Under the pieces are notes generated by a model. The model was not told where the DNA came from. It ran no database searches and worked only from the letters and a program-made list of their open reading frames with translations. Below, one piece after another: positions 1 to 6,855 of a DNA stretch of 64,000 bases (positions within the stretch are counted from its first letter, which is position 1; each line of letters begins with the position of its first letter). Made by a program: the position numbers and the translations under genes. The stretch comes from Streptomyces chartreusis NRRL 3882 (GTDB lineage: Bacteria; Actinomycetota; Actinomycetes; Streptomycetales; Streptomycetaceae). The DNA lies in NCBI RefSeq assembly GCF_900236475.1, contig NZ_LT963352.1:3922501-3986500 (forward strand), in the 5' to 3' direction.

Positions 1-566
1 ATGCCCGCGTCGGTCATGGCTTCGACCAGGTAGAAGAAGTACGCCGGGCCGGAGCCGGAGAGGGCGGTGCAGGCGTCCTGCTGGGACTCGGGGACGCGGA
101 GCGTCTTGCCGACGGCGCCGAAGATCTCCTCGGTGTGGGCGAGGTGGTCGGCGGTCGCGTGGGTGCCGGCGGAGATGACGGACATCGCCTCGTCGACCAG
201 GGCCGGCGTGTTCGTCATGACGCGGACGACCGGCGTGTTGGGGGCCAGGCGGTCCTCGAAGTACGCCGTGGGGATGCCGGCGGCGCCGCTGATGACCAGG
301 CGGTCGGCGGGGACGTGGGGGGCGAGTTCGTCGAGGAGGGTGCCCATGTCCTGCGGTTTGACCGTGAGGATCAGGGTGTCGGCGATCTTCGCGGCCTCCG
401 GGTTGGTGACCGGGGTGACGCCGTAGCGGGTGTGGAGTTCTTCGGCTCGTTCCTGGCGGCGGGTGGTGACCAGGAGGTCGGCCGGGGTCCAGCCGGCTCG
501 GATCATTCCGCTGAGCAGGGCTTCGCCGATCTTGCCGGTGCCGAGGACTGCGACTTTCTGGGTCAT
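1..566 (-). CDS. proC: pyrroline-5-carboxylate reductase, C-terminus cut by window edge
   Basis: The reading frame starts at an ATG at 566 and runs off the left edge, giving 188 of the usual 265-275 residues. ProC makes proline from pyrroline-5-carboxylate with NAD(P)H in the cytoplasm. The N-terminus has the dinucleotide-binding GTGKIG motif at residues 9-14. The visible part ends just after GSGPAYFF, the conserved segment at the start of the C-terminal dimerisation domain. There is no clear operon partner: the next gene on this strand starts about 120 bases beyond its start, and the gap holds nothing I recognise. Family identification is secure; only the missing end is unknown. Confidence 0.93.
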   Translation of the reverse strand, partial: MTQKVAVLGTGKIGEALLSGMIRAGWTPADLLVTTRRQERAEELHTRYGVTPVTNPEAAKIADTLILTVKPQDMGTLLDELAPHVPADRLVISGAAGIPTAYFEDRLAPNTPVVRVMTNTPALVDEAMSVISAGTHATADHLAHTEEIFGAVGKTLRVPESQQDACTALSGSGPAYFFYLVEAMTDAG

Positions 567-690
567 GGCGCGGGGTGCCTCCGGGGGTGCGTCGTCCGGG
601 GTACATCCTCGCATCGGGCAGCGGCTGGCGGCTTGTGTGTCCGTTGGGCGGGATGTGGGGGTGCCCCCGGGCGGTGGCGGTGCTGCCGGC

Positions 691-1500
691 TCATGCCGTC
701 CTGCGTCGCAGGGTCGCCGCGCCCAGGGTCAGGACCAGCAGGGCGCAGCCGGCGACGATCAGGATGTCGCGTACGAACGTGGCGGTCATGTCCGTGTGGC
801 GGAGGACCTCGTTCATGCCGTCCACCGCGTAGGACATGGGGAGGACGTCCGAGATGGCCTCCAGGGCCGGGTGCATGTTGTCGCGGGGTGTGAACAGGCC
901 GCAGAGGAGGAGCTGGGGGAAGATCACCGCCGGCATGAACTGGACCGCCTGGAACTCCGAGGCCGCGAAGGCCGAGACGAAGAGGCCGAGGGCCGTGCCG
1001 AGGAGGGCGTCGAGGAGGGCCACCAGGAGGAGGAGCCAGGGGCTGCCGGTGACGTCGAGGCCGAGGAACCAGACCGCGAGGCCCGTGGCCAGGGCGGACT
1101 GGATGATCGCGAGGGTGCCGAAGGCGAGGGCGTAGCCGGCGATGAGGTCGCCTTTGCCGAGGGGCATGGCGAGGAGGCGTTCGAGGGTGCCCGAGGTGCG
1201 TTCGCGCAGGGTGGCGATGGAGGTCACCAGGAACATCGTGATCAGCGGGAAGATCCCGAGCAGGGACGCGCCGATGCTGTCGAAGGTGCGCGGGCTGCCG
1301 TCGAAGACGTAGCGCAGCAGGAACAGCATCACGCAGGGGATGAGGATCAGCAGCGCGATGGTGCGGGGGTCGTGGGCCAGCTGGCGCAGGACGCGGGTTG
1401 TGGTGGCGGTGGTGCGGGAGGCGTTCAGGGCCCTCGGTGGCGTTGGGGTCGGTGTGATCGTGGGGGTGGGGGTGGGGGTGGAAATGGGGGTGGGGGTCAT
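691..1500 (-). CDS. ABC-2 type exporter permease
   Basis: This 269-residue membrane protein has about six transmembrane segments (near 48-66, 78-97, 120-145, 155-177, 186-204 and 243-263). It contains the LRERTSGTLERLLAMPL stretch (99-115) typical of DrrB/ABC-2 permeases between the second and third segments. It should form the membrane part of an exporter with the ATPase encoded just upstream, whose stop overlaps this ATG by 4 bases. Residues 2-22 are an almost pure Thr-Pro repeat, encoded by a G-rich hexamer tract directly after the start codon. That is absent from ordinary members of the family, as far as I recall. Substrate unknown; drugs or lipids are usual for this class. Confidence 0.85.
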   Translation of the reverse strand: MTPTPISTPTPTPTITPTPTPPRALNASRTTATTTRVLRQLAHDPRTIALLILIPCVMLFLLRYVFDGSPRTFDSIGASLLGIFPLITMFLVTSIATLRERTSGTLERLLAMPLGKGDLIAGYALAFGTLAIIQSALATGLAVWFLGLDVTGSPWLLLLVALLDALLGTALGLFVSAFAASEFQAVQFMPAVIFPQLLLCGLFTPRDNMHPALEAISDVLPMSYAVDGMNEVLRHTDMTATFVRDILIVAGCALLVLTLGAATLRRRTA

Positions 1501-2327
1501 CGTTTCGTCTCCCTTGTGTCGGCTGCCGCCTCTGCCTCGTCCACCAGGTGCAGGAAAGCCTCCTCGACCGTGTCGGCGCCGGTGCGGGTGCGCAGGGCCT
1601 CGGGGGTGTCGTCGGCGAGGAGCTCGCCCTCGCGCATGAGGAGGAGGCGGTGGCAGCGTTCGGCCTCGTCCATGACGTGGGAGGAGACGAGGAGTGTCGC
1701 GCCGCGGCTCGCCGCGATGTCGTGGAACAGGGTCCAGAGGTCGCGGCGCAGGACAGGGTCGAGGCCGACGGTCGGTTCGTCGAGGACCAGGAGTTCGGGG
1801 GTGCCGAGGAGGGCGACGGCCAGGGAGACGCGGTTGCGCTGGCCGCCGGAGAGGTTGCCGGCCAGGGCGTCGGCGTGGGTGGTGAGGTCGACGTCGGCTA
1901 TCGCGCGGGTGACGTTGTCGTGGCGGCGGTCGGCTGCGGGCCGGCCGGGGTCGAGGATCGCGGCGAAGTAGTCGAGGTTCTGGCGGACGGTCAGGTCGTC
2001 GTAGACGGACGGGGCCTGGGTGACGTAGCCGATGCGGGTGCGGAGGGTGGGGTGGCCGGCGGGGTGGCCGAGGACGTCGAGGGTGCCGGTGACCTTGGCC
2101 TGGGTGCCGACGGTGGCGCGCATGAGGGTGGACTTGCCGCAGCCGGAGGGGCCCAGTAGGCCCGTGATCTGGCCTCGGGGGACGGTGAAGGCCAGGTTGC
2201 GCAGGACCGTGCGGGGGCCGCGGGTGACGGTGAGGTTCTTGGCGTGGACGGCCGGGGGGTTGTTGGTGTGGGTGGCTGGTGGGGTCTTGGTGTGGGTGGG
2301 CGGTGGCCCAGGAGCATTATTCATCAT
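1497..2327 (-). CDS. ABC transporter ATP-binding protein
   Basis: The 276-residue protein starts at a double ATG (2327 or 2324). An open frame continues upstream to 2708 but is an artefact over the methyltransferase gene. Visible motifs are Walker A GPSGCGKS (59-66), Q-loop Q104, signature LSGGQ (159-163), Walker B LLVLDEP (179-185) and the switch histidine H217. It would energise the permease that follows with a 4-base overlap, as in DrrAB-type drug exporters. An AGGAG ribosome-binding site lies 13 bases before the first ATG. Both are buried in a perfect 21-bp inverted repeat (2306-2349), which suggests translational control or coupling to the gene upstream. The first 25 residues are His/Thr/Pro-rich. 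Confidence 0.88.
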   Translation of the reverse strand: MMNNAPGPPPTHTKTPPATHTNNPPAVHAKNLTVTRGPRTVLRNLAFTVPRGQITGLLGPSGCGKSTLMRATVGTQAKVTGTLDVLGHPAGHPTLRTRIGYVTQAPSVYDDLTVRQNLDYFAAILDPGRPAADRRHDNVTRAIADVDLTTHADALAGNLSGGQRNRVSLAVALLGTPELLVLDEPTVGLDPVLRRDLWTLFHDIAASRGATLLVSSHVMDEAERCHRLLLMREGELLADDTPEALRTRTGADTVEEAFLHLVDEAEAAADTRETKR

Positions 2328-2349
2328 GTGATGAATAATGCTCCTGGGC
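2306..2349. repeat. perfect 21-bp inverted repeat over an RBS and start codon
   Basis: The left arm 2306-2326 and right arm 2329-2349 are exact reverse complements, separated by the two bases TG. On the minus-strand transcript the hairpin contains the AGGAG ribosome-binding site, the double ATG and the first codons of the ABC ATPase. It begins 10 bases after the stop codon of the upstream methyltransferase. It could be an RNA element that blocks translation unless ribosomes ending the upstream gene open it, or a DNA operator for a dimeric repressor. The core around ATTCATCA is much more AT-rich than its surroundings. Confidence 0.8.
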
Positions 2350-2359
2350 TTGGGGTGCG

Positions 2360-3220
2360 TCAAGCAGGGGCCTTCGCCAGGAGGAGGACTACGTCGTAGA
2401 CCTCCTCGACGACGCCGTCCGGGAAGGTCTTGAGGAGGTGCTCGCGTTCCTCGGCCAGGAAGGCCGCGGTGTGTTCCTCGCCGTGTACCAGGAAGACCGA
2501 GTGGCTGCCGATGTTGGCGAGGTGGGTGTCGACCGGGACGCGTCGGCTCCAGCGGACCGTGCGGCGGGTGAAGTCGAGACGGCCGGTGGGGTCGGCGGCG
2601 CGGGCGTTGACGTTTCGCCGCTCGGCGGCCGTGTCGATGCGGAAGTGGCGTTCCGTGCGGGCGGCGGCTTCGGCGATCCACGGCACGTCCAGGGCGTCGG
2701 TGTTCCACCAGAGGGCGAGGGCGCCGCCGGGGCGCAGGACGCGGAGGGCCTCCGGGACGGATCGGGCCTGGTCGGTCCAGTGCCAGGCCTGGGCGTAGGT
2801 GACGAAGTCGACGGAGGCGTCGGCGAGGGGGAGGTCGTCGCCGGTGCCGCGGACGATCGGGATGTCGGGGAGGGTGCTGCGGAACTGGGCCGCCATGCCG
2901 TCGCCGGGTTCTACGGCGATGACGTCGGCGCCTCGGGCGTGGAGGAGGGCGGTCGCTATGCCGGTGCCGGCGCCGATGTCTGCGACGCGGGAGCCGGGGA
3001 GGGGGTGGTCGGCCAGGGCTTCTACCGCGTCGAAGAGGGCTGGGGGGTAGGAGGGGCGGTTGGCCGCGTATTGGGCTGCGGCGGTGTTGAAGGAGTGGGC
3101 GCGGGCGGTGTGGGTGGGGGGTGTTGTCGGGGTGGGCGGCGTCGGTGTTGGGGGTTCGGTGGTGGTTTCTGCGGTGGGTTCGGCTCCGGTGGGGTGGTGG
3201 GCGGCGGCGTGTGGGGTCAT
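2360..3220 (-). CDS. class I SAM-dependent methyltransferase
   Basis: The 286-residue protein has SAM-binding motif I DIGAGTG (81-87) after a strand typical of class I methyltransferases. An acidic residue follows at the end of strand 2 (VEPGDGM), then YAQAWHW and LRVLRPGG later in the fold. It resembles the Methyltransf_11/UbiE-like small-molecule group; the substrate cannot be told. Residues 10-38 are a Thr/Pro-rich low-complexity leader that the family does not need, so the true start could be later. The ABC exporter genes follow on the same strand after about 33 bases, so the three may form one unit, perhaps modifying and exporting a compound. That link is inference. Confidence 0.82.
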   Translation of the reverse strand: MTPHAAAHHPTGAEPTAETTTEPPTPTPPTPTTPPTHTARAHSFNTAAAQYAANRPSYPPALFDAVEALADHPLPGSRVADIGAGTGIATALLHARGADVIAVEPGDGMAAQFRSTLPDIPIVRGTGDDLPLADASVDFVTYAQAWHWTDQARSVPEALRVLRPGGALALWWNTDALDVPWIAEAAARTERHFRIDTAAERRNVNARAADPTGRLDFTRRTVRWSRRVPVDTHLANIGSHSVFLVHGEEHTAAFLAEEREHLLKTFPDGVVEEVYDVVLLLAKAPA

Positions 3221-3282
3221 GCGGCCATGGTGGCCGGGGGCGGGGGTGGGGGGTGGTGAGATTTCGGTGAGAGGCCGGCGGG

Positions 3283-3765
3283 TTATGCGGGGCGGCGCTT
3301 TTTCGACGGGTTGCCCGAGCGGCGGGTGGTGCGCTTCTCGTGGTGCTTGCGGGCTGCCTCGTACTCCTCGCGGTGGAGTTTCTCGCCGGGGGCCTCGGTG
3401 AGGGAGCGGAAGAAGTAGGCGAGGAGGGAGCCGACGAAACCGATGGTCAGGAGGCCGCGGAGGGAGGCCTGCCGGTCGGGGTCGGGGCGGCGGGTGAAGC
3501 CGTCCCAGGTGTGGCGGAAGGCCATCGCGCTGCAGATCGCGAACATCACGACCATGAGCAGGGTCACGAAGCTGCCGATCGCGGCGATCCGGAGGCCCTG
3601 GTAGGCGAGCCGGAGGACGAGGCAGGAGGCGGCTGCGGTGGCCAGTGAGCCGATGGCGACGCCGATGCGACGGGCGGTGTAGCCGTTGTCGTGGTTCAGC
3701 CAGGTCGTGCCGAAGAAGCGGATCGGCTCGGGGCGGGGGGCGTGGGGGCCGTTCTCTGCGCTCAC
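3283..3765 (-). CDS. three-segment membrane protein, function unknown
   Basis: I chose the GTG at 3765, giving 160 residues. The frame is open to 4077, but that extension crosses a dispersed intergenic repeat and is not credible. The protein has three hydrophobic segments (about 34-52, 59-83 and 103-121) and a short basic C-terminus ending in KKRRPA. I recognise it only as a conserved Streptomyces membrane protein without known role. It is not obviously linked to the methyltransferase downstream (62-base gap). Confidence 0.7.
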   Translation of the reverse strand: MSAENGPHAPRPEPIRFFGTTWLNHDNGYTARRIGVAIGSLATAAASCLVLRLAYQGLRIAAIGSFVTLLMVVMFAICSAMAFRHTWDGFTRRPDPDRQASLRGLLTIGFVGSLLAYFFRSLTEAPGEKLHREEYEAARKHHEKRTTRRSGNPSKKRRPA

Positions 3766-4020
3766 CGGTCGATTATGGCTCGGGTACGGCTCGGGGGCGT
3801 GGTCGGATGCCGACGGCGGCCTGCGCGGGTGGGTGGGGGTGCGCGTAGCGCCTGTTCGCCGGGGGTGGGGCGGGGCCGCGCCGGGGGGTGTCCGTCCTCG
3901 GAACGGCGCGATGGGGCCCCACACCGACTGACTGGCGTTGACACGCCAACCGCTGCGGGCGGACACCCCCTGACACGTCCCCTTCCGTGCGTACGCGAGT
4001 GCGGGTGCGCGTACGCGTAG
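3766..4020. other. gene-less stretch before an intergenic repeat
   Basis: The 367 bases between the membrane protein and the SH3 protein contain no convincing gene. Part of this stretch (about 3834-3901) resembles bases near 38021-38115: both contain a GGGGCCGCGCCGGGGG string followed by a similar GT-rich string. The stretch from 4021 onward is a clear repeat copy, listed separately. No strong promoter is visible. Confidence 0.5.
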
Positions 4021-4093
4021 CTGCGGGCAGTCGTGCCGCTGAGGGCGCCACCCCGCTCCGCCGGGTTGCGGACCCACCCGGCCCCAGCGGCAA
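4021..4093. repeat. dispersed intergenic repeat, copy A
   Basis: It shares an identical 17-base block (CTGCGGGCAGTCGTGCC, 4021-4037 here and 38117-38133 in copy B). A second, nearly identical block of about 46 bases ends in GCGGACCCACCC and a C-rich tail (4043-4093 here, 38186-38232 in copy B). Both copies lie between genes in the same orientation. The frame on the opposite strand reads MGPQPGG in both copies, which explains spurious extended ORFs there. Confidence 0.75.
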
Positions 4094-4132
4094 CACCGCG
4101 CAACCGGACAGCCCCGGCCCCGCTGCCGCAGG

Positions 4133-4462
4133 TCAGCCGCAGCGGGGGCGGATGTAGCCGTCGCTGCCCGTGTTCACGTAGGCGTCCGAGACGTACTGGC
4201 CGCTCGCGATGTTGTCCCAGATGTTCGTCGTGCCGTACGGGCCCGTGACCCAGGTGCCGGGTGTCTGGCAGTGGATCAGGACCCGGGAGCCCTCGGGCAG
4301 GACCTTGACGATCGGGTAGCCCGTGCCGGGACCGCTGCGGACGTTGAGGCGCACGCCCGGTGCGGTCGAGAAGTACGTGGCCGCCGCGGCCAGTGTCGTG
4401 ACCAGCGGCATGCCGGTCTCCTGTGTGCCGCGCTCGGCCTCTTCGACAGGCTCGACTGACAT
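4133..4462 (-). CDS. small SH3-like domain protein
   Basis: This 109-residue protein contains the bacterial SH3 signature LNVRSGPGTGYPIVKVL (about 39-55). A C-terminal half rich in Tyr, Gly and Asp follows, with two cysteines (in IHCQTPG and the terminal RPRCG) that could form a disulphide. Such domains often bind cell-wall peptides. No classical signal peptide is visible, so export is uncertain. A good GGGGGAGG ribosome-binding site precedes the ATG at 4462. It diverges from the Ser/Thr kinase gene. Confidence 0.8.
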   Translation of the reverse strand: MSVEPVEEAERGTQETGMPLVTTLAAAATYFSTAPGVRLNVRSGPGTGYPIVKVLPEGSRVLIHCQTPGTWVTGPYGTTNIWDNIASGQYVSDAYVNTGSDGYIRPRCG

Positions 4463-4643
4463 GAAAACCTCCCCCGTTGCACCCCATGGCTGCCATGGGG
4501 TCCCGTTGATTCCCCTGAATCACGCCATCAAACACCTGTACGTGACTCGACAGCGGAGGCTAGCAAGCCGCCTCTGTCCCGTACGAGTCATCGACTAGGC
4601 TCCGTGCGTCGCGCGCGCGGACGAACAGCACGGGGGTGGTCCC

Positions 4644-6788
4644 ATGGCGCCACAGCGGAACGTCGGAGCGGGCCCGGAAGCGGAACTTCCTGAGTACGCC
4701 GGTCACTACCGGCTGGAGTCCTGTCTGGGCTCGGGCGGCATGGGCGTCGTGCATCTGGCCCGGAGCACGTCCGGGATGAAGGTCGCCGTGAAGGTCGTGC
4801 ACGCGGAGTTCGCCAAGGACCCCGAATTCAGGGGTCGTTTCCGGCAGGAGGTCGGGGCGGCGCGGCGGGTCAGCGGGGCTTTCACCGCGCCCGTCGTGGA
4901 TGCGGATCCCGAGGCCGGACGGCCCTGGATGGCCACCCTGTTCATTCCGGGTCCGACGCTGGCCCAGGAGGTGAAGCGGAACGGGCCCCTGCCCCCGGCG
5001 AAACTGCGTCGGCTGATGGCCGGGCTCGCGGAGGCGCTGCGTGACATCCACCGGGTCGGGGTCGTGCACCGGGATCTGAAACCGAGCAACGTCCTGCTCG
5101 CCGAGGACGGGCCGAAGGTCATCGACTTCGGCATTTCCCGGCCGAAGGACAGCGAGTTGCGGACTGAGACCGGGAAGCTGATCGGAACACCGCCCTTCAT
5201 GGCGCCCGAGCAGTTCCGGCGGCCCAGGGAAGTCGGGCCCGCCGCCGACGTGTTCGCCCTCGGGTCCGTGATGGTGCACGCGGCCACCGGGCGCGGGCCG
5301 TTCGACTCGGACAGTCCGTACGTCGTCGCCTACCAGGTCGTGCACGACGAGCCCGAGCTGGCGGGTGTACCGGAAGAGCTGGCGCCGCTCGTGCTGCGGT
5401 GTCTCGCCAAGGAGCCCGAGGACCGGCCTTCTCCCGACGAGTTGATGCGGGAGCTGCGGTCGGTGGCCGCCTCGTACGACACGCAGGCGTTCATACCGGC
5501 GCAGCGGGTGGACGAGGCTCCGGAGGAGGCGGCAGCGGCTGGGGAGGAGAGTGGCGGGGGCGCCGGGGCAGCCCCTGCGGCTGAGAAGCCGTCGCGTCAA
5601 CCCGTGTTGCGGCTCGGCAGGCGGGCGGCCCTCGGTGCCGGGGCCCTCGGGCTGGCCGTCGTCGGTGCTCTCGTGTCGGTTCCCTTGCTGGGGGATGGCG
5701 GGCCGGCGCCCGAGGTCGCCGCTCCGCGGACCAGGGCGGCCGCGTTCTCGGCGTGGGAGGCGCCGCCGTTGTCCGGGAAGAGCACACCTCAGTGTGCGTA
5801 CGCGGCGGAGAAGTTGGTGTGTGCGCAGACCGGGCTGGTCTTCGCTCTCGATCCTGGCGACGGGCGGCTGCTGTGGCGGCATCCGCTGGACGGGGTCGCC
5901 GCGAGCGGGCCGCCGAGCGGGGCGCCGGTCGTCTCGGGCGGGCTGGTGCCGGCCGGGCTGGGCCAGGGGCGGCGGGTGACGATGCTCGATCCCGGCTCGG
6001 GTGACGTGGAGCGGCGGCAGGAGCTGCCCGCCTACGGGGGGCTGCGGGCCGTCGGCGGCATGCTGCTGCTCACCGCGGCCGACGGCACGGTCAGCGGCGT
6101 GGAGAGCGCCTCGGGCGATGTGAAGTGGAGTCATCGGATTCCGGGGCAGGACGTGCCGTACTTCGTCTCGTTCCCCGGTGATCCGCTGGCGTACGCGGCG
6201 AGCGTGTCCGGCGACGGGTCCGGCACGAAGGTCACGGCGGTGGCCCCGGGCACGGGTGACGTGCGGTGGGAGGCGCGGCTGGAGGGGGCGTTGCAGCCTC
6301 TCGGGGTGGTGGACGGGGCGGTCGTGTTCGTGGCGGTCGACGCCGTGCGCGGGGATGCCCGGGCCGTGGTCCGCTACGACCCGGAGAGCCGGACGAGCGT
6401 GCGGGTGCCGTTGACTGTTCCGTTGCAGCAGGTGGAGGGGAGTGTGCACGGGGACGTCGTGCACCTCATGGCGACGGGTGGGGCGCTGGTCGCCGTCGAT
6501 CTGGAGGCGCGCAAGCAGCGGTGGAGTCTGGAGACGGGAGTCGTCCGGGGGTCGACGCCGGTCGCCGACGACCGGTACGTGTACGTCACCGCGCCGGACG
6601 GGCGGCTGCTCGCCGTCGACGCGCGGCGCGGGAAGCTCGTCGGACAGACGTCCCCGCGGCTGGGCGACCGGTCGGACCGGGTTCCGGCCGCGCTTCCCGA
6701 GCCCGTGCTCGTGGGCGACCGTGTCTACGCCGGTGCGCCGGACGGGTCCGTCTTCGCCGTGAGCGGGCGTGATCCGTCGGGTTGGTAG
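4644..6788 (+). CDS. membrane Ser/Thr protein kinase with PQQ-type propeller
   Basis: This 714-residue PknB-like kinase has a cytoplasmic catalytic domain: glycine loop GSGGMG (29-34), VAVK lysine K50, HRDLKPSN with catalytic D144, DFG 161-163, APEQ 188-191. A juxtamembrane stretch rich in Ala/Glu/Gly leads to one transmembrane segment (about 328-350). The external part (about 365-714) consists of repeats such as ALDPGDGRLLWRHPLDG and AVDLEARKQRWSLETG, typical of PQQ-like beta-propellers. It probably senses a ligand outside and phosphorylates cytoplasmic targets. There are no PASTA domains. It stands alone; ilvD converges from the other side of a shared terminator. Confidence 0.92.
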   Translation: MAPQRNVGAGPEAELPEYAGHYRLESCLGSGGMGVVHLARSTSGMKVAVKVVHAEFAKDPEFRGRFRQEVGAARRVSGAFTAPVVDADPEAGRPWMATLFIPGPTLAQEVKRNGPLPPAKLRRLMAGLAEALRDIHRVGVVHRDLKPSNVLLAEDGPKVIDFGISRPKDSELRTETGKLIGTPPFMAPEQFRRPREVGPAADVFALGSVMVHAATGRGPFDSDSPYVVAYQVVHDEPELAGVPEELAPLVLRCLAKEPEDRPSPDELMRELRSVAASYDTQAFIPAQRVDEAPEEAAAAGEESGGGAGAAPAAEKPSRQPVLRLGRRAALGAGALGLAVVGALVSVPLLGDGGPAPEVAAPRTRAAAFSAWEAPPLSGKSTPQCAYAAEKLVCAQTGLVFALDPGDGRLLWRHPLDGVAASGPPSGAPVVSGGLVPAGLGQGRRVTMLDPGSGDVERRQELPAYGGLRAVGGMLLLTAADGTVSGVESASGDVKWSHRIPGQDVPYFVSFPGDPLAYAASVSGDGSGTKVTAVAPGTGDVRWEARLEGALQPLGVVDGAVVFVAVDAVRGDARAVVRYDPESRTSVRVPLTVPLQQVEGSVHGDVVHLMATGGALVAVDLEARKQRWSLETGVVRGSTPVADDRYVYVTAPDGRLLAVDARRGKLVGQTSPRLGDRSDRVPAALPEPVLVGDRVYAGAPDGSVFAVSGRDPSGW

Positions 6789-6804
6789 TGCGGGCCCGGC
6801 GTAT

Positions 6805-6846
6805 GCGGAAGGGCCGCCCCCGGGAGACCGGGTGCGTCCCTTCCGC
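6805..6846. terminator. shared terminator between convergent kinase and ilvD genes
   Basis: Nine-base arms GCGGAAGGG (6805-6813) and CCCTTCCGC (6838-6846) are fully complementary, with further GC pairing inside. The hairpin lies 16 bases after the kinase stop and 9 bases after the ilvD stop, so it can serve both strands. There is no long T run. Confidence 0.75.
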
Positions 6847-6855
6847 GTGGAACGC

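Noticed and set aside
2328..2708. N-terminal extension of the ABC ATPase
   Set aside because: It is the complementary frame of the methyltransferase gene, with Arg/Pro-rich nonsense composition. The ATGATG at 2327 has a ribosome-binding site and correct domain start.
4560..6464. 634-codon open frame opposite the Ser/Thr kinase
   Set aside because: Arg/Pro/His-rich shadow of the kinase frame, without a recognisable domain.
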